NCBI RefSeq assembly: GCF_901212655.1
Contig: NZ_CAAKON010000028.1
Coordinates: 1 to 20,456, forward strand
From: Olsenella uli
GTDB lineage: Bacteria > Actinomycetota > Coriobacteriia > Coriobacteriales > Atopobiaceae
Reading direction: 5' to 3'
Length of the DNA: 20,456 bases
The stretch's first letter is position 1. Each line of letters begins with the position of its first letter. This document shows positions 8,190-15,252 of this stretch, in pieces. A program made the position numbers and the translations under genes. Under the pieces are notes generated by a model. It ran no database searches and had not been told where the DNA came from. It saw nothing but the letters and a program-made list of their open reading frames with translations.

Positions 8190-8396
8190 CTACGCCCCGA
8201 GGCCCGTCGCCACGCTCACGAGCGCGATGATGGGGGCCGTGATGGAGGTGAAGATGGTCGGCCACGGCAGCGACCCCACCTTGAGGGCCGTGTAGACCGA
8301 GGACGCCGTAATGATGACGCAACCAATGATACCGATCAGAATCCCGACCGGGCTCAGCCGCCCGCGCACGCTCGCGCGGTCGCTCTGAGAGCTCAG
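8190..8396 (-). pseudogene. Truncated OPT-family transporter remnant or small two-helix membrane protein
   Basis: An open frame of about 68 codons with two hydrophobic helices: GILIGIIGCVIITASS (first) and TIFTSITAPIIALVSVATG (second), joined by VYTALKVGSLPWP. From memory of the family, this helix pair and the LPWPTIF junction resemble the N-terminus of OPT/YSL oligopeptide transporters, which are normally over 500 aa. Here the frame stops at 8190 and nothing OPT-like follows. An AAGGAG (8405-8410) sits 8 bases before an in-frame CTG at 8396 and not before any ATG or GTG, so the normal start may have mutated. An in-frame ATG at 8474 lies just upstream of the TATACT box and would be off the transcript. 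A functional small protein remains possible. Confidence 0.45.
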
Positions 8397-8656
8397 GGGT
8401 TGTACTCCTTCGTATATCCGCCTCCCCTTCTGGGAGGTCGGGTTACGGAGCGGACGATACGCGAGTATAGTCATTTGACACCGCGCGGCCGCACAAAGGC
8501 CGGGTGACCCACGGCGGCACGCGACACCAAGGGAACGTTGTCGGGGCATGAACTCCGTGCCACCCGCGAATACGGGCGCTGCCGTCGTCACGGCGTCGCG
8601 CCGTTCAAGCGAACCTCGCCGCGGACACACCACAGCAGCCCACGAGGAGGAGACCC
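8397..8656. other. Divergent gap between OPT-like remnant and coaX
   Basis: Apart from the minus-strand leader elements listed separately, this 260-bp stretch shows only the coaX ribosome site (GAGGAGGAG, 8644-8652). A perfect plus-strand TTGACA (8475-8480) has no -10 partner at the right distance. The coaX promoter could not be placed. Confidence 0.4.
8464..8469 (-). promoter_or_regulatory. Candidate -10 box (TATACT) for the OPT-like remnant
   Basis: TATACT on the minus strand matches the -10 consensus at five of six positions and would start RNA near 8457, about 60 nt ahead of the AAGGAG-CTG site. A short stem (8421-8426 with 8432-8437) lies in the predicted leader. No good -35 hexamer is seen at 16-18 bp. 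Confidence 0.35.
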
Positions 8657-9427
8657 ATGGCACAGTCTGTGCTCACCGTTGACGTTGGCAACACTAGCAC
8701 GCACCTCGGCGTCTTCTCGGGCGACGAGCTGCTCGGCACCTTCGAGTACACAACACCCGCGCGCATCACGGCGGACGAGGCCCGGCTTCAGGTGCGCCAC
8801 GCCCTCGACCTGCTGGGGCTTGAGACGCCCTGCGGCGCCATCCTCTCCTGCGTGGTACCCTCGCTCGCCGATGCCTGGGCGCAGGCCTTGAGGCGCGGCT
8901 GCATCAGCCGGGCCCTCGTTGTGAGCCCGGGGCTCAAGACGGGCCTCAAGATGCGCTATGACGACCCGGGCGAGATTGGGGCGGACCGCGTGGCCGACGT
9001 CGTTGCCGCCAAGGCGGCCTACGGCTTCCCGTGCGTTGTTGTTGACCTTGGCACTACGACGAACTTCGAGGTCGTCGATAGCGCGGGCGCATTTGCGGGC
9101 GGCATCATCGCGCCTGGCGTGGCCCTTGGCGCCGCGTCGCTCGCCCAGGCGGCTGCCCGCCTGCCCATGATCGAGCTCAGGGCCCCGAAGTCGGCCATCG
9201 GGCGCAACACGAGGACGGCGATGCAGTCCGGCGTCGTACTGGGCGAGGCGGCCCGAATCGACGGGCTGTTGGACGCCGTGCTCGCCGAGCTTGGCGCGCC
9301 CGCGCCCATCGTGGTCACGGGCAACTTCGCGCACACGATGTCGGCCCTGCTTCGCCACGACGTGACGGCGGACGAGGCCCTCACCCTCCGCGGCCTCAAC
9401 CTCCTCTGGCAAGCCAACCAGCGCTAA
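8657..9427 (+). CDS. coaX: Type III pantothenate kinase
   Basis: First step of coenzyme A synthesis: phosphorylates pantothenate with ATP. The 256-aa ASKHA-fold protein shows the phosphate-binding DVGNTSTHLG (9-18), GADRVAD (108-114), the second phosphate loop DLGTTTNF (130-137), GGIIAPG (148-154) and IGRNTRTAMQSG (181-192), all typical of CoaX and not of CoaA. Length is normal. GAGGAGGAG (8644-8652) sits 4 bases before the ATG. The gene stands alone on the plus strand, and no hairpin terminator is visible before the repeat element that begins at 9454. Confidence 0.95.
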   Translation: MAQSVLTVDVGNTSTHLGVFSGDELLGTFEYTTPARITADEARLQVRHALDLLGLETPCGAILSCVVPSLADAWAQALRRGCISRALVVSPGLKTGLKMRYDDPGEIGADRVADVVAAKAAYGFPCVVVDLGTTTNFEVVDSAGAFAGGIIAPGVALGAASLAQAAARLPMIELRAPKSAIGRNTRTAMQSGVVLGEAARIDGLLDAVLAELGAPAPIVVTGNFAHTMSALLRHDVTADEALTLRGLNLLWQANQR

Positions 9428-9453
9428 CCCGCCCTCCACGGCCACCCCACCCG

Positions 9454-9506
9454 ATGAGTCACTTCCACGCCATGCCTGCCGTCTACTTTGACTCATTTTC
9501 CAAACA
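9454..9506 (-). repeat. REP-like element, left copy beside the RAYT gene
   Basis: Read on the minus strand it starts TGTTTGGAAAATGAGTCA and continues AAGTAGACGGCAG, then ends in TGACTCAT. TGAGTCA and TGACTCA (9455-9461 with 9489-9495) can pair around a 27-nt loop. Positions 9476-9506 match 30 of 31 bases of the right-hand copy at 10443-10473 in inverted orientation. Confidence 0.85.
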
Positions 9507-9602
9507 AGCCGTTACGAGCAAGAGCCGTCCGCGGATAGCATCCTGCCCCCTTCGCAAACGAGGCCCTAGACTTGGCCAAAGCTCGGTCGACGGAAGGGAA
9601 CC

Positions 9603-10382
9603 ATGGGTCTTACAAAACGGAAAAGGAGCGACTCTGACCTCTATCACGTCATGCAGCGAGGCAACTCCAGGCAGCTGCTGTTCGAAGATGACGCAGACAG
9701 ACTGAAATATGTGGAGCTCGCAAATAGTGCGATTGCAAAGACTGGTGTTGGCGTCGTGGCGTGGTGCCTCATGGACAACCACACCCACCTCCTCATGCGA
9801 GGCAGACTGGAGGATCTCTCGAAATGCATGGAGCGCCTTGGTGGGTGCTACTCAAGGTACTTTGGCAAGAGGCATGACCGCGTCGGTTACCTCTATCAAG
9901 GCAGGTTTAAGAGCAAGCCCGTGTTGAGCGAGGCTCAGCTGCTAACACTCATACGCTACATCCACAGAAACCCGGTCGAAGAGGGCCTTTCAGATACCTG
10001 TGCATACCCATGGAGCAGCTATGTTGACCTTGCGGGAATGCGAAAGGAACCACTCGTCAGCATCGTCGGAGACGCCCTCGCGCTGTTCGAGTCGAAACAA
10101 TCGTTCCAACTGTTCAACGAGGCACCGGAGGGGAGGCGGGAGACTCCCCGCCACAGGAAGGAGCTTCTAAGCAGCTTCGCCGCAAAGCCACCCAGGTTGA
10201 CGGAATCCGACGTCAGGCAATCACTTAGCGAAATCCTGGCAAGAAGGGGTTACGAGGCGCTCCCCCATTCCGACAGGTTTGCGAGGAACGACATTCTGAG
10301 GGAATTAAAGGACCTGGGTTATACGGTCAGGCAGATCGAGCGTGCGTGCGGCATCGGGAGAAATATCATCCAGCGCGCGTAG
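9603..10382 (+). CDS. REP-associated tyrosine transposase (RAYT, Y1/HUH family)
   Basis: A 259-aa single-strand DNA nuclease of the IS200/IS605-related TnpA-REP group, expected to nick and join REP hairpins. The HUH pair is His60 and His62 in MDNHTHLL (57-64). The likely catalytic tyrosine is Tyr119 in RYIHRNPVEEGL (118-129), and the family GYLYQGRFKSK stretch is at 95-105. The N-terminal YHVMQRGNSRQLLF (14-27) is also typical. A C-terminal helix-turn-helix of the kind found in longer RAYTs covers about 225-257 (ILRELKDLGYTVRQIERACG). The catalytic residues are intact. GGAAGGG (9592-9598) lies 4 bases before the ATG. REP-like copies sit on both sides. Confidence 0.93.
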   Translation: MGLTKRKRSDSDLYHVMQRGNSRQLLFEDDADRLKYVELANSAIAKTGVGVVAWCLMDNHTHLLMRGRLEDLSKCMERLGGCYSRYFGKRHDRVGYLYQGRFKSKPVLSEAQLLTLIRYIHRNPVEEGLSDTCAYPWSSYVDLAGMRKEPLVSIVGDALALFESKQSFQLFNEAPEGRRETPRHRKELLSSFAAKPPRLTESDVRQSLSEILARRGYEALPHSDRFARNDILRELKDLGYTVRQIERACGIGRNIIQRA

Positions 10383-10441
10383 ATATGGTGCGAAAACAAG
10401 ACAACCGGCCGTCAGATTTAGGGCTACCGACGCAGAGGGCA

Positions 10442-10482
10442 GTGTTGGGAAAATGAGTCAAAGTAGACGGCAGACTGACTCA
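10442..10482 (+). repeat. REP-like element, first right copy
   Basis: A 41-base element, identical to the copy at 10562-10602. TGAGTCA (10454-10460) and TGACTCA (10476-10482) can form a 7-bp stem around 15 nt containing GTAGACGGCAGAC. It begins 59 bp after the transposase stop codon. Confidence 0.9.
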
Positions 10483-10520
10483 AGATGGCAGCTAATAACC
10501 CAGGTGACCCACTCGCAGCG

Positions 10521-10552
10521 AAAAAAGCCGGCCGTCCAGGGGACGACCGGCT
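10521..10552 (-). terminator. Rho-independent terminator of metK
   Basis: On the minus strand a 12-bp GC-rich stem (10541-10552 with 10526-10537, one G-T pair, 3-nt loop) is followed by six T (10521-10526). It is 72 bp past the metK stop and lies between the two right-hand REP-like copies, one of which would be inside the metK 3' untranslated RNA. Confidence 0.9.
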
Positions 10553-10561
10553 GCTAACAGC

Positions 10562-10602
10562 GTGTTGGGAAAATGAGTCAAAGTAGACGGCAGACTGACT
10601 CA
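10562..10602 (+). repeat. REP-like element, second right copy
   Basis: All 41 bases are identical to 10442-10482, in the same orientation and exactly 120 bp away. It lies 21 bp beyond the metK stop codon, ahead of the metK terminator. Flanking bases differ from the first copy, so the repeat itself was copied and not a larger block. Confidence 0.9.
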
Positions 10603-10623
10603 CGGGAACGAAAGGAACCGGGG

Positions 10624-11925
10624 TTAGGCGAGGCGAGCGATGGCGGCACGGAGGTCGTCGGTGCGGTTCGTGGCCTCCCAGGTGAAGTCGGGGTCATTGC
10701 GCCCAAAGTGCCCGTAGGCGGCCGTCTTCCCGAAGATGGGGCGACGCAGGTCCAGGTCGCGAATAATCGCACCCGGACGCAGGTCGAACACCTGCCGCAC
10801 GGCCTGGTCGATCACGCGGTCGCTCACCGCGCCCGTGCCCTTGGTGTCAACGAGCACGGAGAGCGGATGCGCCACGCCGATGGCATAGGCAAGCTGCACC
10901 TCGCACTTGTGCGCAAGACCCGCCGCCACGATGTTCTTGGCCACCCAGCGCGCGGCATAGGCGGCAGAGCGGTCGACCTTGGTGCAGTCCTTGCCCGAGA
11001 AGGCGCCGCCGCCGTGGCGACCCATGCCGCCGTAGGTGTCCACAATGATCTTGCGGCCCGTGAGGCCCGTATCGCCCATTGGGCCACCCACCACGAAGCG
11101 ACCCGTGGGGTTCACGTAGATGTCAGCACCCTCCCAGGCGATGCCCACGCCGTCGAGCACCGGTCTGATCACATGCTCGGTAACGTCTTGCTTGATGATG
11201 CCCATGTCCTCGATCTCGGGGTCGTGCTGCGTGGAGACCACAATCGCGGAGACCTCGACGGGCCTGCCGTCCTCGTAGCGTACGGTCACCTGAGTCTTGC
11301 CGTCCGGGCGCAGGTACGGCAGCTCGCCGCTCTTTCGAACGTCGGCGAGCTTCTTGGCCAGGCTCTGCGCGAGATAGATGGGCATCGGCATGAGAACGTC
11401 AGTCTCGTCCGACGCATAGCCAAACATCATGCCCTGGTCGCCAGCGCCGATGAGGTCAAGCGGGTCGGTGGTGCGACCGGCCTGGGCATCGAACGACTCG
11501 TCCACGCCCTGCGCGATGTCGGGGCTCTGCTCGTGAATCATGTTGATGACGCCGCAGGTATCGCAGTCAAAGCCGTACTTGGCGCGGTCATAGCCGATGC
11601 GGCGCAGCGTATCGCGAGCGATGCGCTGCACGTCCACGTAGGCCTGGGTTCGAATCTCGCCGGCGATGACCACCGTACCCGTGGTGACGAACGTCTCGCA
11701 GGCGCACCGCACGTTGTCGACCTTCGCGGGCTGCCCGTTGGGCGCCACGTAGCCATCAGCCTCGAGGCGCGCCTCCTTCTCGAGAATCGCGTCGAGTACC
11801 GCATCGGAGATCTGGTCGCAGATCTTGTCCGGATGCCCCTCGGTCACCGATTCGGACGTGAAGTAGTAGCTGCCCTCGCTCGGAACGTTGCCCGACGCGG
11901 TCACGTCCTGCTCGTTGTTGCCCAT
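10624..11925 (-). CDS. metK: S-adenosylmethionine synthetase
   Basis: Makes S-adenosylmethionine from methionine and ATP. The 433-aa protein is somewhat longer than the usual 380-400. It begins with [19 protein letters not shown] (24-42, containing the ATP-site His31 and metal-site Asp33). Signature 1 is [12 protein letters not shown] (160-171) and signature 2 is GGGAFSGKD (305-313). The start at 11925 is supported by GGGAGGG eight bases upstream and by the family N-terminus. The same frame stays open to 12147, but that stretch is the riboswitch and terminator. Transcribed alone from its own promoter under an S-box leader, so it is expected to be repressed by its product. A REP-like copy lies in its 3' untranslated region. 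Confidence 0.96.
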   Translation of the reverse strand: MGNNEQDVTASGNVPSEGSYYFTSESVTEGHPDKICDQISDAVLDAILEKEARLEADGYVAPNGQPAKVDNVRCACETFVTTGTVVIAGEIRTQAYVDVQRIARDTLRRIGYDRAKYGFDCDTCGVINMIHEQSPDIAQGVDESFDAQAGRTTDPLDLIGAGDQGMMFGYASDETDVLMPMPIYLAQSLAKKLADVRKSGELPYLRPDGKTQVTVRYEDGRPVEVSAIVVSTQHDPEIEDMGIIKQDVTEHVIRPVLDGVGIAWEGADIYVNPTGRFVVGGPMGDTGLTGRKIIVDTYGGMGRHGGGAFSGKDCTKVDRSAAYAARWVAKNIVAAGLAHKCEVQLAYAIGVAHPLSVLVDTKGTGAVSDRVIDQAVRQVFDLRPGAIIRDLDLRRPIFGKTAAYGHFGRNDPDFTWEATNRTDDLRAAIARLA

Positions 11926-12023
11926 ATGAAGTCCCTCCCCGACGGCCCGGCCGCCGCACGTCCGCCGCACCCTGCGGCGAAGATCTTCTCTGGCGGAGCG
12001 TAGGCACGCAACCGCCCGGGAAC

Positions 12024-12055
12024 AAAAAACGTCCCCTCCATCACAAAGGGGACGT
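12024..12055 (-). terminator. Regulatory terminator in the metK leader
   Basis: On the minus strand ACGTCCCC (12048-12055) pairs with GGGGACGT (12029-12036) around an 11-nt loop, followed by six T (12024-12029). It lies about 60 nt downstream of the SAM-I aptamer and about 100 nt before the metK start, as expected for the expression platform of a transcription-terminating riboswitch. Confidence 0.88.
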
Positions 12056-12114
12056 CGATGACAACCATATGGGTCATTGCTGCTCCCCCGTCTTCCGACC
12101 GCAACCAGCGCACG

Positions 12115-12203
12115 GTCGCCGAGAATTGGCACCCTGCCGAGCAGCAAACTGCGCGGTGGGTTGCCGGAGCGTCATGGGGCTCGGTCCCTCGGCTCTTTGC
12201 GAC
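12115..12203 (-). promoter_or_regulatory. SAM-I (S-box) riboswitch aptamer controlling metK
   Basis: On the minus strand the conserved SAM-I blocks appear in order and spacing: GCAAAGAGCCGAGGGACC, GCCCCATGA, CTCCGGCAACC, and then GGGTGCCAATTCT after the P3 arm. The closing P1 helix can be formed by GTCGC (12199-12203) and GCGAC (12115-12119). In this family the aptamer binds S-adenosylmethionine and favours the downstream terminator, so metK is turned off when SAM is high. The GAGGGA, ATGA and GGTGCCAATTC blocks fit SAM-I better than the actinobacterial SAM-IV form, though a SAM-I/IV variant cannot be excluded by eye. Confidence 0.87.
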
Positions 12204-12269
12204 TTGCCAGCGACATATCTCATCCGCCACCAAAACGCCTCTTGACGAGCGCCCTCCCGGGCACGGGAA

Positions 12270-12298
12270 AGTGTATTCCCCAACTCATTTCCTGTAAA
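12270..12298 (-). promoter_or_regulatory. Promoter of the metK leader
   Basis: On the minus strand TTTACA (12293-12298), a 17-bp spacer and TACACT (12270-12275) form a good housekeeping promoter. RNA would start near 12263, giving a leader of about 340 nt that contains the riboswitch and its terminator. Confidence 0.7.
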
Positions 12299-12483
12299 CA
12301 ACCGATACGCAGGGTTATGTAAACTAGCAAGCTTGCGCGCCGAGTCTGGAGCACGAGGAGCAGAAGCCGGATACACTTATGGCCGTCTGCAGCGACGCCT
12401 CACACGCCGCCCCGGACGTCAGCAGCCGCACCCAACACACCGCCGTACACAACGGCTCAACCGCAGCAGCAGGGAGAACACAC
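12299..12483. other. Upstream region of the yhgE/pip pair
   Basis: TGTAAAC occurs at 12293-12299 and again at 12318-12324, and AACC (12300-12303) faces GGTT (12313-12316), so an operator is possible. No strong plus-strand promoter is seen; TATGTA (12316-12321) with TGTAAA 17 bp upstream is weak. The frame of the first pip gene is open from an ATG at 12379, but no ribosome site precedes that ATG. Confidence 0.35.
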
Positions 12484-15252
12484 GTGAGAGTTGCAGCCCG
12501 CATCTTCATGCGAGATCTCAAACGCATCTTCACAAACCCGGTGGCCACCGTCATCGCCATCGGCGTCTGCATCATCCCCTCGCTCTATGCCTGGTTCAAC
12601 ATCCTGGCAAACTGGGACCCCTATGGGAACACGTCCACGGTGCCCATCGCCGTCGCGATCGAGGACAGGGGCGCCGACATCTCCGACATGGGCTACACCA
12701 ATGCCGGCGACATGATTCGCGACCAGCTCGAGGAGAACACGCAGCTCAAGTGGACCCTCGTCGACGAGGGCGAGGCACTGGAGGGCGTGAGGTCCGGCGC
12801 CTATTACGCCGCCTTCGTGGTGCCCGAGGACTTCACGAGCTCGCTCGCGGACGTCCTCGAGGGAGACACCCAGCAGGCCCACATCGCCTACTACGTGAAC
12901 GAGAAGGCAAACGCAGTGGCACCAAAGGTCACCGACACGGGCGCCACGACGCTCGAGACCCAGATTGCCAACCAGTTCGTGAACGTGGTGGGCAAGACGG
13001 TGACTGAGAAGCTCCAGACAGCCACCAACAAGGCCGCCGGCGACATCGACTCCGCCACGCGCGGCGTGGCGACCGACCTCCACGACATCAACGACGAGCT
13101 CACCGGACTTTCGAGCGACCTGTCCGACGCGCAGGGCACCATCTCCGACGCGCGCGCCACGGTCCAACAGGCGCGCGACTCGCTTGCGACAATCTCAGGC
13201 ACCGCCTCCTCGATGACGGACTCCCTGCAGGGCGCGCTCGACACGCTCTCCGGCACGCGCACCAAGGCCCAGTCGCTTGCCTCAAAGCTGGGCGCCGCGC
13301 TGGGAACCGGAAGCTCCACCATCGCGTCGATCTCGAGCACGGCCAACTATGACATCGGCCAGATCACGGGCGGCGTGGGCTGGGCCACAGGCAAGCTCGA
13401 CGCCGCCATCGCACAGATCAAGGCGCTCAACGGCACCACGCAGTCCATCAAGTCCACGCTCGAGGACACCAAGACCACCATCACGAACATCCAGGCGACG
13501 GACGACGTCACGATCACCTTCCAGAGCCAGGTGACCGCTCAGTTCGACAGCGAGATCGACATCCTGGTGCAGCTCTCCGACAAGCAGCTCGCCCAGCTCG
13601 GCGCCCTGCAGCGCCTCTCGGATGACATCAAGAGCGGAAACGACGCCGTGAGCGGCCTCTCGACCTCCGTGAACGACGCCGTCCAGTCCAGCTCTCAGGC
13701 CCTCGCCAACCTGCAGTCGAGCCTCGCGACCTCCACGATGCCGCAGGTGTCCGACGCGCTCGACTCCTTCTCAGGCGTAGGCAGCAGGCTCGCCGGCACC
13801 GCAAGTGCCCTCTCCCCCATGCTCAACCAGGCAGATGGCACGCTCGCCCAGCTCGACGCCGTGCTGGCGCAGAGCGCGGACACCATCTCCCAGACGACCA
13901 CCTCCGTCCAGGATGCGGCAGACAAGGTGGGCACGCTCGCCACCGACGCGGACGCCATACAGAGCGCCACGACCTTCGAGGGCATCAAGGACATCCTCGC
14001 CCTCGACCCCGAGGACGTGGGCTCCTACATGGGAACTCCCGTTGAGATGGTGAGCCAGCCGGTCTACCCCGTGAGCAACTACGGCTCCGGCGTAGCGCCC
14101 TTCTACACCAACCTCGCCCTCTGGGTGGGCGGCTTCGTCCTCGTTGCCATCTACAAGCTCGAGGTGGACGAGGAGGGCGTTGGCCACTTCAAGCCCTGGC
14201 AGGGCTTCTTTGGCCGCTGGATGCTCATGAACCTCCTCGGCCAGGTCCAGGCCATCATCTGCTGCGTGGGTGACATCGTGCTCGGCATGCAGTGCCTGGC
14301 GCCCGCCGCCTACGTCTTTGCCGGCATGGTACAGAGCTTCGTCTACGTCTTCTTCGTGTACGCCGTCTCGGTGGCCTTCAAGCACATCGGCAAGGCCCTC
14401 GGCGTCCTCGTCGTGATCCTGCAGATTCCGGGAGCCTCAGGCGTCTACCCCATCGAGCTCATGCCCGGCTTCTTCCAGAACCTGCGCCCCTGGCTGCCCT
14501 TCACCTACGGCATCAACGCGATGCGTGAGGCAGTGGCCGGCTTCTATGGCGACTACTACGTCAAGAACCTGCTCGTCCTGCTCGTCTACCTCATCCCGTC
14601 GCTGCTCATCGGCGTCACGGCGCGCCGCCACCTGCTCAACGTCAACGGCCTGTTCGACCGCAAGCTGGGCGAGACGGACCTCATGATCACCGAGCGCGTG
14701 GCGCCCAAGGGCGCGCACTTCCGCCTGTCCACCCTCGTGAAGGTCCTCATGAACTCCGACGAGTACAAGCAGACCTTCCTCGAGCGCGCGGCAAAGTTCG
14801 AGCTCATGTATCCGATGCTCGTGCGGCGCGGCTTTGCGGCCCTCATCTGGGTGCCGCTCGTGCTCCTGGCCCTCATGTTCGTGCTGCCGGCAAAGTTCGC
14901 CTTCCTCGTGTGCTGGATCGTCTCGCTCGTGGCCATCTGCGCCTTCCTCATCGTGGTGGAGTACTTCCACAGCCGCGTGAGCGCCAAGACCACGCTTGCG
15001 GACATGAGCCGCACCGAGCTCTACGGTCTGCTCGACGACGAGCTGCGCCAGGAGTTCATGGCATTCGCGCCGCTCGACAAGATGCGCCTCGACCGCACGG
15101 CACCGCGCGGATCGGCCGCCTCCAACACGGCGAACCTCGCCACGCCCAGCAGGCTCGAAAGCGCCCCGGGCAAGACGAGCTCGAGCACCGCAAATGACCC
15201 AGACGTGACCACGCAAGACGACAACGCCGAGAAGGGAGGCGACGCACGATGA
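12484..15252 (+). CDS. YhgE/Pip family membrane protein, first of pair
   Basis: A 922-aa membrane protein of the YhgE/Pip family, related to ABC-2 type permeases and to phage-infection protein Pip and EsaA/YueB. One helix lies near the N-terminus (about 20-40, VATVIAIGVCIIPSLYAWFN), followed by the family NWDPYGNTS block. A long extracytoplasmic region rich in Ala, Ser, Thr, Asp and Gln (about 180-530) is likely coiled-coil. A multi-helix C-terminal block (about 538-735) contains the WLPFTYGINAMREA motif. Unlike its partner it carries a further pair of helices (about 781-826) and a Ser/Thr-rich polar tail. GTG at 12484 is chosen because GGGAG (12472-12476) precedes it by 7 bases and the family N-terminus starts there. 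Its substrate is unknown. It overlaps the next gene by 4 bp. Confidence 0.85.
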   Translation: MRVAARIFMRDLKRIFTNPVATVIAIGVCIIPSLYAWFNILANWDPYGNTSTVPIAVAIEDRGADISDMGYTNAGDMIRDQLEENTQLKWTLVDEGEALEGVRSGAYYAAFVVPEDFTSSLADVLEGDTQQAHIAYYVNEKANAVAPKVTDTGATTLETQIANQFVNVVGKTVTEKLQTATNKAAGDIDSATRGVATDLHDINDELTGLSSDLSDAQGTISDARATVQQARDSLATISGTASSMTDSLQGALDTLSGTRTKAQSLASKLGAALGTGSSTIASISSTANYDIGQITGGVGWATGKLDAAIAQIKALNGTTQSIKSTLEDTKTTITNIQATDDVTITFQSQVTAQFDSEIDILVQLSDKQLAQLGALQRLSDDIKSGNDAVSGLSTSVNDAVQSSSQALANLQSSLATSTMPQVSDALDSFSGVGSRLAGTASALSPMLNQADGTLAQLDAVLAQSADTISQTTTSVQDAADKVGTLATDADAIQSATTFEGIKDILALDPEDVGSYMGTPVEMVSQPVYPVSNYGSGVAPFYTNLALWVGGFVLVAIYKLEVDEEGVGHFKPWQGFFGRWMLMNLLGQVQAIICCVGDIVLGMQCLAPAAYVFAGMVQSFVYVFFVYAVSVAFKHIGKALGVLVVILQIPGASGVYPIELMPGFFQNLRPWLPFTYGINAMREAVAGFYGDYYVKNLLVLLVYLIPSLLIGVTARRHLLNVNGLFDRKLGETDLMITERVAPKGAHFRLSTLVKVLMNSDEYKQTFLERAAKFELMYPMLVRRGFAALIWVPLVLLALMFVLPAKFAFLVCWIVSLVAICAFLIVVEYFHSRVSAKTTLADMSRTELYGLLDDELRQEFMAFAPLDKMRLDRTAPRGSAASNTANLATPSRLESAPGKTSSSTANDPDVTTQDDNAEKGGDAR

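Larger units (their letters stand above)
9454..10482 (+). mobile_element. RAYT transposase unit bounded by inverted REP-like repeats
   Basis: A unit of about 1.03 kb: a left REP-like copy (minus orientation), the HUH transposase gene, and a right copy (plus orientation). The conserved 31-base core reads outward on both sides with one mismatch, like terminal inverted repeats. The gene uses AGG, AAA and other A/T-rich codons more than its neighbours, and its base composition is visibly lower in GC, suggesting acquired DNA. No target-site duplication was identified. RAYT genes are known in other bacteria to be flanked by REP sequences; whether this unit moves as a block is inference. Confidence 0.65.

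Noticed and set aside
8475..8480. Perfect TTGACA as a coaX promoter
   Set aside because: The region 16-18 bp downstream is GGCCGG-like with no -10 hexamer, and coaX starts 177 bp later.
10573..12003. Long plus-strand open frame opposite metK
   Set aside because: It mirrors metK codon positions in a high-GC gene and has no recognisable domain; the minus strand carries both MetK signatures, a ribosome site and a riboswitch.
11926..12147. N-terminal extension of MetK to 12147
   Set aside because: The extension covers the riboswitch terminator and part of the aptamer and lacks a ribosome site; the start at 11925 has one and fits the family.
12281..12303. Possible further REP-like copy (ACTCATTTCC and AAACA) near the metK promoter
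   Set aside because: Only short blocks match, with a changed spacing and no TGAGTCA/TGACTCA pair; the metK promoter explains the AT-rich sequence.
12379..12483. Earlier ATG start for the first pip gene
   Set aside because: No ribosome site precedes 12379 and the extra 35 residues are polar and unlike the family; GTG at 12484 has GGGAG at a good distance.
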